Assembly (NCBI GenBank): GCA_020621965.1
Contig: JAHRYV010000002.1
Span: forward strand, 79,758 to 143,757
Direction: 5' to 3'
Length of the DNA: 64,000 nucleotides
Origin: Curvibacter sp.
Lineage (GTDB): Bacteria > Pseudomonadota > Gammaproteobacteria > Burkholderiales > Burkholderiaceae_C
In this document: positions 36,710-46,700 of the stretch, in pieces
Numbering within the stretch: the stretch's first letter is position 1
Layout: every line of letters starts with the position of its first letter
Notes under the pieces: model-generated
Told to the model about the DNA's origin: nothing
The model's input: the letters and a program-made list of their open reading frames with translations, nothing else
Databases searched by the model: none
Position numbers and translations under genes: made by a program

Positions 36710-39700
36710 ATGGCAAGACTCGTTTTCTCCTTTGCGCTGCTCACCCTGGTGTCGGCCCTGGCGCTGGCCCAGACGGCCGAGGCGCCCGCCACGCCGAGCG
36801 GGCAGGGCAGCGCAGCGGTCTTCCAGCTGCCGGCGCTGGGCGAGGCGACCGAGAAGCAGCTGTTGCCCGAGCGCCCGTTCACACCCTGGGTGCAGGACCC
36901 GTCCACGCTGCCCGCGCCCCTGGCCGACCGCATCGAGGTGCGCCAGGTGCTGGAGCAGAACGTGCGAACCATCAAGCTGCCCAACGTGGTGCCGCCCATC
37001 CTGTTCAGCTCCGGCGAGGCCCAGATCCCGGACGAGTACATCGGCAAGGTGCGCGCCATCCTCGACGGCATGAAGGATCGCAAGAACGTGCGCCTGCACC
37101 TGGTGGGCCACACCGACAACGTGCCCCTGCGCGGCGAGGCCCTGACCCGTTATGTCGACAACGCCGGCCTGGCGCGCGAGCGCGCGGGTGTGGCGGCCGA
37201 GTTCTTCCAGAAGGCGCTCAAGCTGCCGCCCGAGTCCGTCACCTACGAGGGCCGCGGCGAAAGCCAGCCGGTCGCCTCCAATGCGACCCCCGCCGGGCGG
37301 GCGCAGAACCGCCGCATGGAGGTGGAGGTCTGGTACGACGAGATCGACGAGAAGATGGTGGACAAGCAGGTGGTGGTGCCCCAGCACACCAAACGCATCC
37401 AGATCTGCCGCGTCGAGCAGATGTGCCGCATCAGCTACAAGGAAGGCCATTCCCGCCGCACCCGGGTGAAGAACCTGATCGCCCCCTTCCAGTACGACGA
37501 CGACACCACCGCGGTGCCCGCGGCCTACCAGCAGAAGCTGCTGCAGGTGCTGGGCGACCTGGGCAACAAGCAGGGCGTGGTGATCAAGTTCATCGGCTAC
37601 ACCGACAACACGGCGCTCAGCGGGCGCGACGAACGCATCTACGGCAGCCATCTGGGCATCTCCAAGGCGCGCGCGCGTCGTTTCGCCATGGCGCTGCAGG
37701 ATGCGCTGCGGCTGCCCGCCAGCGCGATCGAGAGCGACGGCAAGGGCGCCAGCCACCCGGTGGCGCCCAACGACACCGAGACCGGGCGCGCGGCCAACCG
37801 CCGCATCGAGGTCGAGTTCTGGCACGACGATCCGCTGCAGGTGCTCTCCACCGAGCCGCAGCTGTGCCCCGACGCGGCCGGCGCGGAGACGGTCACGCGC
37901 GTGCACAACTCGCCCACCACCACCATCAAGCCCGTGCCGTACGAGAACGGCAAGCCCGTGCTGCCGCCGGGTTACGCGCAGGATCTGGCCAGCGTGCTGG
38001 CCGAGGTCAAGGACAAGACCCGCGTGCGCCTGCGTTTCCTCGGCTACACCAACAACGACCGCCTGGACCGCCGCACGGCCCTGGCCTACGGCGACGACAT
38101 CGGCCTGTCGACGGCGCGCGCGCGCCTGGTGGCCGAGACCATCCGCCAGCAGCTCGGCCTGACGGCCGAGCAGATCGAATTCGAGGGGCGCGGTTACGTG
38201 CAGTCGTCCGACGTGGTCAGCACCGGCTTCACCGAGGCCGAGGTGTCGCGGGTGCAGGCGCAGGTGGTCTACGACGAACTGGCCGCGCTGGACGAGCAGG
38301 ACGGCCTGGACATCACCCGCCTGACGCGCGAGGTCAAGGTGGCCAACCCCTATGCGCTCAACCAGATGCGCATCACGGTCGACGGCAAGCCGCTGGACGA
38401 TCCGGGCAAGAACATCGCCGACGTGCAGCGCTGTACCGACGTGGCGCTGGAGAAGGCCAAGATCCAGTTCAAGTACGACAACCTGCAGCTCAAGCCGCGC
38501 CTGAACGTCACCGCCTGGCCCAACTCGATCCGTTATCAGGACGATCCGGCCACCGACATCCGCGACGACCAGGTCGACTTCCGGGCCTACTCCAACTTCT
38601 CCGGCTTCATCGTCAAGTCCGAAGTCCGGATCTTCGATCAGGACAAGTCCCTGCGCGACGAGCCGCTGGCCGTGGTGCCGCTGGACAAGGAAGGGCGCGG
38701 ACAATGGCGCGCCAACCTGCCCGAGTACTCGGCCAACGGGCGCGACCTGCAGTTCGTGCTGCGCGTCTACGACAAGGACGGCAACTTCAACGAGACGGCG
38801 CCGCAGCTGCTGTGGGTGCTGCACCAGAGCGCGCCCGGCCTGCAGGAGCAGGACGTCGAGCGCGAGCTGCTGGTGGGCTACGGCGAGAACCGGCTGGCCG
38901 TCGAGAACATCAACCTCAACGGCGGCACCATCAAGGTCTACGGCACGAACATCCCCGAGGGCCATCGCCTGTCGGTGGCCGGGCGGCCGGTGCCGGTGGC
39001 CACGGGCGGCGAGTTTGCCGTCGAGGAAATCCTGCCGCGCGGGCTGCATACGGTGGAAGTGTCGGTGCTCGACCAGGCCGGCAACGGCGAGGTCTATCTG
39101 CGCGACCTCGAACTGGAGAAAAACGACTGGTTCTACGTCGGCATTGCCGACGTCACCGCCGCGACGGGGGTGACCAGCGGTCCGGCCAAGCTGGTGACCA
39201 ATGAGTCCGGCCATTACGACAACAACCTGTCGCTCGACGGCCGCCTGGCTTTTTATACCAACGGCCGTTTCGGCGACCGCTGGTCGCTGACCGCCAGCGC
39301 CGACACGCTGGAGGGGCCGGTCGACGGCCTGTTCTCCAACTTCATGCAGAAGACGCCGGACGCCATGTTCCGACGCATCAACCCGGACTACTTCTATCCC
39401 AGCTACGGCGACGACAGCACGACCGAGGAGGGCGCGCCCACCCTGGGCAAGTTCTACGTCAAGCTCAAGCGCGACGCGCACTACGGCCTGTGGGGCAACT
39501 TCAAGGTCGGCTATACGGGCAACAGCCTGGCCCACGTGGACCGCACGCTGTACGGTGCCAACCTGCACTACGAGCCCGAGGCCACCACGAGCTTCGGTGA
39601 GAAGCGCCTGCTGGTCGACGGCTTTGCCGCCCAGCCCGGTACGGTGGCCGGCCGCGATGAATTCCGCGGCACGGGCGGCTCGCTCTATTACCTCAAGCAC

Positions 39701-41824
39701 CAGGACATCATGTCCGGCTCCGACCGCGTGCGCATCGAGATCCGCGACAAGGTCTCGGGCATGGTGGTCGGCGTGAAGAACCTGGTCGCGGTGCAGGACT
39801 ACACCATCGACTACCTGCAGGGCCGCATCCTGCTGTCCTCGCCGCTGTCGCCGGTGGCCAGCGACAACCTGCTGGTGGTCGGCGACATGGGGCCGGGCAA
39901 CGAGGCCTACCTGGTGGTGCGTTACGAGTACTCCACCGGCTTCGAGCAGGTCGACAACCTGTCCAGCGGCGGGCGCATGCACTACTGGCTGGGCGACTCG
40001 GTCAAGCTGGGCCTGACGGGCAACCGCAACACCGATCCCGGCGCCGAGAGCACGCTGCGCGGCGCCGACGTGACCTGGCGCAAGAGCGCGGGCACCTGGG
40101 TCAAGCTGGAACAGGCGCAAAGCGAGGGCCCCGGTGCCACGGCCTATGGCTCCAACGACGGCGGTTTCAACTTCTCCTCCACCGGCAACAGCATGGCGCT
40201 GGTCGGCCCCGACAGCGGCCAGCACGGCGCCAGCCGGGTGGATGGAACAGTCGACTTCAAGGACGTGGTCGAGGACGGCAAGGGCAACGCCACCTTCTAC
40301 CGCCAGTCGGTCGATGCCGGCTACTCCGCGCCGGGCCTGGTCGCCGCGACCCGGGTCGAACAGTACGGCGGCTCGGTCAAGACCTCGGTCACCGAGAGCA
40401 CCGACGTGCGGGTCAAGACTGACAAGAAGTCGCAGGACATGGCGCTGGAGACCGCGGCGCTGGAAGTCAACGTCGACCACCGGCTCGACGAGCACTGGAC
40501 GCTGAGCTCGGGTGTGCGCAACGACAACCGCGTCGACCATTCCCCGGTGGTGCCGCTGACCCAGGTCCAGGGCGAGCGCACCGACGTGGTGGTGCGCGCC
40601 GGGTATGACTCGCGCGAGAAATGGACGGCCTATACCTATGCGCAGGACACGGCCTCGACCAGCGGCAACCGCGAGAAGAACGCCCGCCTGGGCGCCGGTG
40701 GCAGCTATCGCCTGAACGAGCGCTTCCGCATGAATGGCGAGGTGTCCGACGGCGACCTGGGCCTGGGCGCGCGGCTGGGCTCGGAGTACCTCTACTCCGA
40801 CCGCACCACCACCTACCTGAACTACGCGCTGGAGAACGAGCGCAGCGACAACGGCGTGCGCGCCAACCGCGGCAACATGACCGCCGGCGCCAAGAGCCAC
40901 TACTCCGACACCCTCAGCGTGTTCGCCGAAGAGAAGTATTCGCACGGCGACGTGCCCACCGGCCTGATGCATTCGACCGGGGCCGACTATGCGCCCAACG
41001 ACCGCTGGAACTTCTCCGCCCACGTCGACGCCGGCCGCCTGCGCGACAACCTGACCGGCGCCGCCATGGAGCGCTCGGGCTTCGGGGTGGGTCTGGGTTA
41101 CGGCTTCGACGCGATCAAGATCTCCAGCCTGTTCGAACTGCGGCGCGACAACATCCAGTCACCCATCGACCTGAGCTACTCCACCCGCAGCAACTTCCTG
41201 ACCAAGAACAGCCTCAAGTACCAGCTCAACCCGGACTGGCGCCTGATCGGCAAGCTGAACTACTCGGAGAGCAAGAGTTCACTGGGCGAGTTCTACGACG
41301 GCACCTACACCGAGGCCGTGCTGGGTTACGGTTATCGCCCGGTCAACCATGACCGCCTGAACCTGCTGTTCAAGTACACCTACTTCTACAATCTGCCGGC
41401 GGCGGGCCAGACCACGGTGGCGAACACGGCGGCGTCCTTCATCCAGAAGAGCCATATCCTCTCCGTGGACAGCATCTATGACCTGACGCGCAGCTGGTCG
41501 GTCGGCGGCAAGTACGCGCACCGCGTCGGCCAGGTCAGCCAGGACCGGGTCAATCCGGTGTTCTTCGAGAGCACGGCCGATCTCTACGTGGCCCGCATCG
41601 ACTGGCACGTGGTCCGCAAATGGGACCTGACGCTCGAAGGCCGCATGCTGTCCTTGCCGCAGGCGGGCGACACCCGCAGCGGCGCGCTGACCGCGGTCTA
41701 TTACCACCTGTCCGACAGCATCAAGCTGGGCGCCGGCTGGAACTTCACCGATTTCTCGGACGACCTGACCAACCTGAGCTACACGCACCGCGGCGTGTTC
41801 ATCAACCTGGTCGGGAAAATCTAA
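36710..41824 (+). CDS. Outer-membrane protein with three OmpA-like domains and a large beta-barrel (1704 residues)
   Basis: A signal peptide ([20 protein letters not shown] followed by Q) precedes three OmpA-like peptidoglycan-binding domains at about residues 92-210, 255-385 and 395-530. Each shows the pattern of an F/Y strand, a GHTDN-like turn ([45 protein letters not shown]) and a GRG-type strand with N-RR ([11 protein letters not shown]). The third has lost the final NRR motif. A linker with carbohydrate-binding-like strands (about 540-800) leads to a very large barrel (about 830-1704) rich in YxL/WxL strands. It begins 24 bp after the giant repeat gene, so the two are one operon. I infer an outer-membrane anchor or pore for the giant protein that also grips peptidoglycan. 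Confidence 0.85.
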   Translation: MARLVFSFALLTLVSALALAQTAEAPATPSGQGSAAVFQLPALGEATEKQLLPERPFTPWVQDPSTLPAPLADRIEVRQVLEQNVRTIKLPNVVPPILFSSGEAQIPDEYIGKVRAILDGMKDRKNVRLHLVGHTDNVPLRGEALTRYVDNAGLARERAGVAAEFFQKALKLPPESVTYEGRGESQPVASNATPAGRAQNRRMEVEVWYDEIDEKMVDKQVVVPQHTKRIQICRVEQMCRISYKEGHSRRTRVKNLIAPFQYDDDTTAVPAAYQQKLLQVLGDLGNKQGVVIKFIGYTDNTALSGRDERIYGSHLGISKARARRFAMALQDALRLPASAIESDGKGASHPVAPNDTETGRAANRRIEVEFWHDDPLQVLSTEPQLCPDAAGAETVTRVHNSPTTTIKPVPYENGKPVLPPGYAQDLASVLAEVKDKTRVRLRFLGYTNNDRLDRRTALAYGDDIGLSTARARLVAETIRQQLGLTAEQIEFEGRGYVQSSDVVSTGFTEAEVSRVQAQVVYDELAALDEQDGLDITRLTREVKVANPYALNQMRITVDGKPLDDPGKNIADVQRCTDVALEKAKIQFKYDNLQLKPRLNVTAWPNSIRYQDDPATDIRDDQVDFRAYSNFSGFIVKSEVRIFDQDKSLRDEPLAVVPLDKEGRGQWRANLPEYSANGRDLQFVLRVYDKDGNFNETAPQLLWVLHQSAPGLQEQDVERELLVGYGENRLAVENINLNGGTIKVYGTNIPEGHRLSVAGRPVPVATGGEFAVEEILPRGLHTVEVSVLDQAGNGEVYLRDLELEKNDWFYVGIADVTAATGVTSGPAKLVTNESGHYDNNLSLDGRLAFYTNGRFGDRWSLTASADTLEGPVDGLFSNFMQKTPDAMFRRINPDYFYPSYGDDSTTEEGAPTLGKFYVKLKRDAHYGLWGNFKVGYTGNSLAHVDRTLYGANLHYEPEATTSFGEKRLLVDGFAAQPGTVAGRDEFRGTGGSLYYLKHQDIMSGSDRVRIEIRDKVSGMVVGVKNLVAVQDYTIDYLQGRILLSSPLSPVASDNLLVVGDMGPGNEAYLVVRYEYSTGFEQVDNLSSGGRMHYWLGDSVKLGLTGNRNTDPGAESTLRGADVTWRKSAGTWVKLEQAQSEGPGATAYGSNDGGFNFSSTGNSMALVGPDSGQHGASRVDGTVDFKDVVEDGKGNATFYRQSVDAGYSAPGLVAATRVEQYGGSVKTSVTESTDVRVKTDKKSQDMALETAALEVNVDHRLDEHWTLSSGVRNDNRVDHSPVVPLTQVQGERTDVVVRAGYDSREKWTAYTYAQDTASTSGNREKNARLGAGGSYRLNERFRMNGEVSDGDLGLGARLGSEYLYSDRTTTYLNYALENERSDNGVRANRGNMTAGAKSHYSDTLSVFAEEKYSHGDVPTGLMHSTGADYAPNDRWNFSAHVDAGRLRDNLTGAAMERSGFGVGLGYGFDAIKISSLFELRRDNIQSPIDLSYSTRSNFLTKNSLKYQLNPDWRLIGKLNYSESKSSLGEFYDGTYTEAVLGYGYRPVNHDRLNLLFKYTYFYNLPAAGQTTVANTAASFIQKSHILSVDSIYDLTRSWSVGGKYAHRVGQVSQDRVNPVFFESTADLYVARIDWHVVRKWDLTLEGRMLSLPQAGDTRSGALTAVYYHLSDSIKLGAGWNFTDFSDDLTNLSYTHRGVFINLVGKI

Positions 41825-42848
41825 GAGCCTGTTCAAAGTTGAGCCGCGCCAGCGGCGCTTCGACGCGGCGCTCGAACAGCAAGGCCAGCGCCATCGCGGC
41901 CAGCCAGCAGCCCAGCAGGAACGCGGCCGTGGCGGGCGCGCTCTGCAGGCCCAGCCGCGCGTACAGCGCATTGCCCAGCATCAGCACCGGAAAGTGCACC
42001 AGGAACAGCGCGTAGGAGCTGCGGCCCAGCGCATGCAAGGGCTGCGCCAGGGCGGCGGGCACGGAGCGGCCCGCATGCCGGCGCCACTGCAGCAGGCCCA
42101 GCAGCAGGGCCACGGCCAACGCCAGCGCCAGGCGGGTGCGCCAGTCCAGCGCCAGGGCCAGCAGGCCGGCGGCGGCCAGCAGCGCCAGCCAGCGGGCCGG
42201 CTGCTGCGCGCGCGCCGCGCGCCAGGCCAGCGCGCCCAGGGCGTAGCTGCCGAAGAAATACAGCCCCCAGCGGTCCCAGTCCGCGTCGCGGTTGAAGTAC
42301 AGCAGCGAGGCCAGCATCAGCGCGGCCACCAGCGCCAGCGCCGGGCCGGGGCGCGCGCCGCGCTGGCCCAGCCACAGCAGCAGCGCCAGCAGGGCGTAGA
42401 GCTGCAGGTCGATGGCCACGTACCAGACCCCGGCCGACAGCGCCTCGGCGTCGACCAGACCGTGCAGCAGCAGCGCATGCGCCAGGGCCTGGCCCCACTG
42501 CGGCGCGGCGGGGATGAAGTCGGCCGCCAGCCAGGCGCGCGCCAGCGCCGCCGCCGCCACCGCCAGCACGAGCGCGGCGACGAAGGGCAGGGCCAGGCGC
42601 AGGTAACGGCGCAGCAGGGTGCGCCCCAGCGTGGCCGCGTCGCGGTACATGGCCGGCTTGAGCACCTGCACGGCCAGGTAGCCGCCCAGCACCAGGAAGA
42701 TCTGCACCGCCATGCGGGCGTAGTCGTAGAACCAGCCCGCCAGCGCTGGCGCCAGCCGGTGCAGGGCGTCGGCCAGCGGGCCGTAGGCGCAGAAATGGTG
42801 CAGCACGATGAGCTGCGCGCCCAGCGCCTTGAGGGCGTCGAGGTGCAT
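41802..42848 (-). CDS. Acyltransferase family 3 membrane protein
   Basis: A 348-residue polytopic protein of the acyltransferase-3 (OafA/NodX-like) family, which O-acylates sugars of polysaccharides or lipids in the inner membrane. The start is the family-typical [20 protein letters not shown], with the catalytic HH motif near residue 18; about ten hydrophobic helices follow. The ATG at 42848 has a GAGG upstream; another in-frame ATG lies 5 codons earlier. The gene converges on the barrel gene and overlaps its end by 23 bp. The acyl acceptor is unknown, though the location next to a surface-protein locus fits envelope modification. Confidence 0.8.
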   Translation of the reverse strand: MHLDALKALGAQLIVLHHFCAYGPLADALHRLAPALAGWFYDYARMAVQIFLVLGGYLAVQVLKPAMYRDAATLGRTLLRRYLRLALPFVAALVLAVAAAALARAWLAADFIPAAPQWGQALAHALLLHGLVDAEALSAGVWYVAIDLQLYALLALLLWLGQRGARPGPALALVAALMLASLLYFNRDADWDRWGLYFFGSYALGALAWRAARAQQPARWLALLAAAGLLALALDWRTRLALALAVALLLGLLQWRRHAGRSVPAALAQPLHALGRSSYALFLVHFPVLMLGNALYARLGLQSAPATAAFLLGCWLAAMALALLFERRVEAPLARLNFEQALRFSRPG

Positions 42849-42879
42849 CTGCCTCGCGTGCATGCGTGCGTTGCGCGGC

Positions 42880-44061
42880 TTAGGTGCGGGGAATGGGCAT
42901 GTCGCTGGTGCCGGGGCGTACCCAGCGGGCGAACTCGCGGGTGGTGTCCATGCAGCCACCGGCCTCGGTGTAGACACCGCGCGGCTCGCGCCAGCGGGTC
43001 ATGCGCGCCATCACGCGCGCCAGCTCACCGGGGTCGTTGAGCGTGGCCTCGATCATCGGTTCGATGTGGGCCTCGTCGATCTGCGACTCGCCCTGTTCGT
43101 CGCGGTACAGGCCGTGACGCCAGTGGTAGATCTCGACGCACTTGCGCATGAGCGTGTAGGGCTGGTGCTGCTTCCAGAAGTTGGTGAACAGGCCGCCGCC
43201 CAGGTACATGACCCAGGAGCCCTCGAAGCCACAGGCGTCGGCCGAGGCTTCGTCGGGGTTGCGGAACCAGACCCGGTCACCCGGCACGTAATACAGCGGC
43301 GGCACCGGTGCGTCCATGCTGCCCTGCTCGCGCAGGAAGACGGTGTGGAACTCCTCCGACATGATGGCGCGCTGGCGCCAGACGCCCTGCAGGCGCTCGA
43401 ACAACTCGGCGTTGCTGCGCGCCAGCTCCTGGGCGATGCCCAGCAGGGTCACGTACTCGGTGGCGCGGTAGCAGGAGAAGGAGTAGAGCCGGCCCGAGAC
43501 CTCGGGCTGGGTGGTCTTGATCAGGGCGTCGACCAGATGCACACCCGGCAGCAGGGTGAAACCCCGGTCCTCGTCGTAGGTCCAGCAATCCTCGGGGCGC
43601 TCGGCGGCCTCGGTCTCGAAGGCCAGGGTGGTCTTGCGCGCACCCTGCACGATGTTGCGCCGGATGTGGATGGCCGAATCCAGCTCGTCCAGGCTGGGGA
43701 AATCCAGGCCGGTCGGGCTCATGAGCATGGTCAGCAGGATCTCGCGCTGCAGGTCGTCCACGTTGTCCAGCGTGCGCAGGCCCAGCGTGTCGGCCAGGTG
43801 CATGGTGTCGTAGCCGGGCGCCCAGGCCTGGGCGGTGGGCTGGTCCAGCCACAGGCGCAGCCAGGGGCCGCGGGCATCCTGGCCGTCTTCAGCGTGCACC
43901 TGTCCCGCCAGATCGGCGGCGCCCAGCTGTTCCAGGGCCGCACGTCGGCGGTGCTCGGCGGTGCCGGCCGGCAGGCCGCGCAGGGTGACGCCGCGGCTCA
44001 CGGGCGCGTGCTGCGCGCCAGCCTGCTGCATCGTGTTGTAGGTTTCCAGCAACTTTCTCAT
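42880..44061 (-). CDS. Tgl-like protein-glutamine gamma-glutamyltransferase-fold protein (tentative)
   Basis: A 393-residue cytosolic-looking protein with no signal peptide. The segment [20 protein letters not shown], followed by [20 protein letters not shown], resembles the catalytic region of Bacillus Tgl transglutaminase, with a candidate nucleophile cysteine (C197, SFSCYR). The later part, [15 protein letters not shown] then [12 protein letters not shown], matches the PGDxVYFxNPD and GENxIxLGDG segments. The glutamate that precedes Cys in Tgl is Ser here. If active, it would crosslink glutamine and lysine side chains. The divergent neighbour also has a transglutaminase fold. I take the ATG at 44061; an ATG at 44085 overlaps a TATATT that looks like a -10 element. 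Confidence 0.5.
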   Translation of the reverse strand: MRKLLETYNTMQQAGAQHAPVSRGVTLRGLPAGTAEHRRRAALEQLGAADLAGQVHAEDGQDARGPWLRLWLDQPTAQAWAPGYDTMHLADTLGLRTLDNVDDLQREILLTMLMSPTGLDFPSLDELDSAIHIRRNIVQGARKTTLAFETEAAERPEDCWTYDEDRGFTLLPGVHLVDALIKTTQPEVSGRLYSFSCYRATEYVTLLGIAQELARSNAELFERLQGVWRQRAIMSEEFHTVFLREQGSMDAPVPPLYYVPGDRVWFRNPDEASADACGFEGSWVMYLGGGLFTNFWKQHQPYTLMRKCVEIYHWRHGLYRDEQGESQIDEAHIEPMIEATLNDPGELARVMARMTRWREPRGVYTEAGGCMDTTREFARWVRPGTSDMPIPRT

Positions 44062-44230
44062 GGGTAGGTGTTCAATATACCCCATCGTTTATGGGGCTTA
44101 GCCTGGGGATTACGCCGAGGTGGAGGTGGGGCGTTAACCTCCACCCGCGGCCTGCGGGCCGCGCGCACGCTGTTCCGGGGCATCTTCACCTGCGCCGGCG
44201 GCGTTTTTTCCCCATTCCGGAGTTCTCTGC

Positions 44231-45343
44231 ATGACCACCGTACGTCGTACATTCCTTAAGAACGCGGCAGCCCTGTCGGCCGCCTACACGCTGCCCACCC
44301 TGGGTCGCGCCCAGGGCGCGTCAGCGCCGCGTCAGTTCAACCCCCAACCCGGCGCCTGGCGCACCTTCGAGGTCAGCACCCGCGTCGACGTCCAGCAGGC
44401 CGAGGGCGCCACCCGCGTCTGGCTGCCCGTGCCGTCGGTGGATTCCGACTGGCAGCGTTCGCTGGACAGCCACTGGTCCAGCAACGGCCAGGTCCGCCTG
44501 GGCAGCGATGCCGTCTACGGCGCCCGGCTGCTGCAGGTGGAGTTCAATCCCGGCGAAACCAGACCCTGGGTCGAGCTGACCAGCCGTGTCCAGACCAACA
44601 ACCGCGCGGTGAACTGGGCCGCGAAGCAGGCCGTGCCGCAGGATGCGGCCAGCCTGCAGTTCTGGACCCGGCCCACCGCGCTGCTGCCGACCGACGGCAT
44701 CGTGCGCCAGACGGCGCTGGAGGCCACGCGCGGCGCCAAGGGTGACGTCGAGCGGGCGCGCGCCATCTACGACTGGGTGGTGCGCAACACCTGGCGTGAA
44801 CCCACGGTGCGCGGCTGCGGCGAGGGCGACATCAAGACCATGCTGGAGACCGGCAACCTGGGCGGCAAGTGCGCCGACCTCAACGCCGTTTTCGTCGGCC
44901 TGTGCCGCGCCGCCGGCCTGCCCGCGCGCGATGTCTACGGCCTGCGCCTGGCGCCCTCGGCCTTCGGCTACAAGGAACTGGGCGGCAACCCGGCCAACCT
45001 GAAGGGGGCGCAGCACTGCCGGGCCGAGGTCTACCTGCAGGACCACGGCTGGGTGGCCATGGACCCGGCCGACGTGGCCAAGGTCATGCGGCTGGAAACG
45101 CCGCAGTGGATCAAGAACACCACCGACCCGGTGGTGGCGCCGGTCAACCAGGCCCTGTTCGGCGGCTGGGAAGGCAACTGGGTGGCGTGGAACATGGCGC
45201 ACGACGTGGCCTTGCCCGGCGCCCAGGGCCCCAGGCTGGGTTTCCTGATGTACCCGGTATGCGAGACGGCCGACGAGCGGATCGATTCGTATTCGCCCGA
45301 CGGCTTCCGCTACCAGATCACGGCGCGCGAAATCACGGCCTGA
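44231..45343 (+). CDS. Tat-exported transglutaminase-like (cysteine protease-fold) protein
   Basis: A 370-residue protein with a twin-arginine signal (MTTVRRTFLKNAAALSAAYT), so it is exported folded. Residues about 170-285 form a transglutaminase-core domain with a full catalytic triad: C214 (GGKCADLNAVF), H262 (AQHCRAEVYL) and D278 (MDPADVAKV). Such proteins act as peptidases or crosslinking enzymes; the substrate is unknown. The N-terminal 150 residues resemble the beta domain that precedes this core in bacterial members (TRVWLPVPSVD). It diverges from the Tgl-like gene. Confidence 0.85.
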   Translation: MTTVRRTFLKNAAALSAAYTLPTLGRAQGASAPRQFNPQPGAWRTFEVSTRVDVQQAEGATRVWLPVPSVDSDWQRSLDSHWSSNGQVRLGSDAVYGARLLQVEFNPGETRPWVELTSRVQTNNRAVNWAAKQAVPQDAASLQFWTRPTALLPTDGIVRQTALEATRGAKGDVERARAIYDWVVRNTWREPTVRGCGEGDIKTMLETGNLGGKCADLNAVFVGLCRAAGLPARDVYGLRLAPSAFGYKELGGNPANLKGAQHCRAEVYLQDHGWVAMDPADVAKVMRLETPQWIKNTTDPVVAPVNQALFGGWEGNWVAWNMAHDVALPGAQGPRLGFLMYPVCETADERIDSYSPDGFRYQITAREITA

Positions 45344-45345
45344 AC

Positions 45346-45377
45346 CAAAAAAAAAAGGGCGCCCGCTGGCGCCCCTG
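45346..45377 (-). terminator. Rho-independent terminator ending the minus-strand catabolic run
   Basis: On the minus strand a GGGGCGCC-AGC-GGGCGCCC stem-loop is followed by a run of about ten T. It lies 17 bp past the stop of the ABC binding-protein gene and just beyond the end of the convergent transglutaminase gene. Confidence 0.9.
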
Positions 45378-45393
45378 GAGGAACGATGCGGGC

Positions 45394-46524
45394 TCAGTTG
45401 CGCAGCTTGCCGCCGCGCGTGACCATGGCCAGTTCCACGTACTTGCTGCCGTGGTTCTGGTCGGGGCCGTAGCTCACGGTGAAGCCGCCGACGTCGTAGC
45501 TGCCCAGATTGCGCATGGAGGCCAGCAGGGCCCGGGTGTCGCCGGGTTTCTTGCTGCGGCGCATGGCTTCGGCCAGCACCTTGGCACCGATGCAGGCTTC
45601 CAGATGGGTGCTGTTCATGGCCTTGGTGACACCCGCGTCGGCCAGGGCCTTGCCGCATTCGCGGATCACGGGCAGCGAGGCCGTGGTGTTGGGCACCACC
45701 TGCGAGATCGAGGCGCCGGCGCCGGCCTCGCCGGCGGCGTCAATGTACTGCTGCGCGCCGACGAAGGACAGGCTGGACATGGGGATGAACAGGCCGCGCG
45801 CGGACAGCTGCTTGCTGATCTCGGCCGCCGGGCCCGAGAGCACGGTGTTGATGATGACCTCGGGTTTGAGGGCCACCAGCTGCTCGAAGCGTGCGTCGTC
45901 GATCTTGGCGTTGCGTTCCAGCGCAAAGGCCAGCGGCTTCTTGCCCTGGCGCGCCAGATAGTCGCTGACCACACCCAGGTTCTGCACGCCGACCTCGTCG
46001 CTGTAGTGCACCACCACCACCTGCTTCATGCCCAGGCCGGTCCAGAAGCTCAGCATCTTCTCCAGCTCGTCGCCGTAGGAGGCGCGCAGTGTGTAGACCA
46101 CGGGGTTGGCCTTGCGCACCGGGTTGGCGCCGGAGAAGGGGGCAAAGAACAGCGTGCCGTCCTTTTCGGCCTGCGGCATGGCGTCCAGACTCAGGGTGGC
46201 CGAGGCGTAACCGAACAGGGCCACCAGCCCCTTGGTGTCCAGCAGCTTGGTGGTGTTCTCACCGGCGAGTTTGCGCTGGTTCTGGTCGTCCAGGGTGAGG
46301 AACTCGACCGGGGCGCCGGCCACACCGCCCTGGGCGTTGAGCATCTTGAAATAGGCCATGGCGCCGTCGCGGATGTCCTGGCCGAAGACGGCGTTGCTGC
46401 CCGACAGCGGCGCGGACTGGCCGATGATCCAGGCGTTCTGGGCCAGGGCGGTGCCGCCCGACAGGGTTACCAGCGCGCAGCCCAGTGCGGCCAGGGTCTT
46501 GCGGGAAAAGTAGGTGAACTGCAT
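45394..46524 (-). CDS. ABC transporter substrate-binding protein (branched-chain amino acid/amide type), copy A
   Basis: A 376-residue periplasmic binding protein with a signal peptide (MQFTYFSRKTLAALGCALVT, then LSGGTALAQ) and the family opening WIIGQSAPLSGSNAVFGQDI. The ligand-cleft segment is ALFGYASATLSLDAM. It is a close paralogue of copy B at 46701-47816; a 280-bp block (45810-46089) is identical in both while the flanks differ. I start at 46524; a frame open to 46590 adds 22 residues without a signal peptide. No permease genes are near. The ligand is unknown, though both copies lie in line with CoA-linked organic acid genes. Confidence 0.88.
   Translation of the reverse strand: MQFTYFSRKTLAALGCALVTLSGGTALAQNAWIIGQSAPLSGSNAVFGQDIRDGAMAYFKMLNAQGGVAGAPVEFLTLDDQNQRKLAGENTTKLLDTKGLVALFGYASATLSLDAMPQAEKDGTLFFAPFSGANPVRKANPVVYTLRASYGDELEKMLSFWTGLGMKQVVVVHYSDEVGVQNLGVVSDYLARQGKKPLAFALERNAKIDDARFEQLVALKPEVIINTVLSGPAAEISKQLSARGLFIPMSSLSFVGAQQYIDAAGEAGAGASISQVVPNTTASLPVIRECGKALADAGVTKAMNSTHLEACIGAKVLAEAMRRSKKPGDTRALLASMRNLGSYDVGGFTVSYGPDQNHGSKYVELAMVTRGGKLRN
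45810..46089. repeat. 280-bp block identical to 47120-47399
   Basis: Base-by-base reading shows full identity over 280 bp between the two adjacent ABC binding-protein genes, encoding the stretch from GDELEKMLSFWTGLGMKQVV to near GPAAEISK. Outside the block the two genes differ at many positions. This sharp change points to a recent gene-conversion event, or strong recent recombination, between the neighbours. Confidence 0.9.
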
Positions 46525-46583
46525 AGGGAGCCTGCTCTCTGTAAGGTGTGACTTCATGTAACCGCGCAGATCGCTGCACGGCG

Positions 46584-46600
46584 CTCGCATTCAATGCGAG
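46584..46600. promoter_or_regulatory. Inverted repeat upstream of ABC binding protein copy A
   Basis: CTCGCATT-C-AATGCGAG is a perfect 17-bp palindrome 60 bp upstream of the copy A start and inside the 176-bp gap after copy B. It could be an operator or a processing hairpin. No matching site is seen elsewhere in the window. Confidence 0.4.
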
Positions 46601-46700
46601 TCAGGTGAAAGTCAGTGTACGGAAGCAGCCCTCTGTCCGCGTGCGCAAAAACACTTACGCGCCGCCAGGGGGCGCAGGGCCGGAGCCGGGGAGTCGCTGC

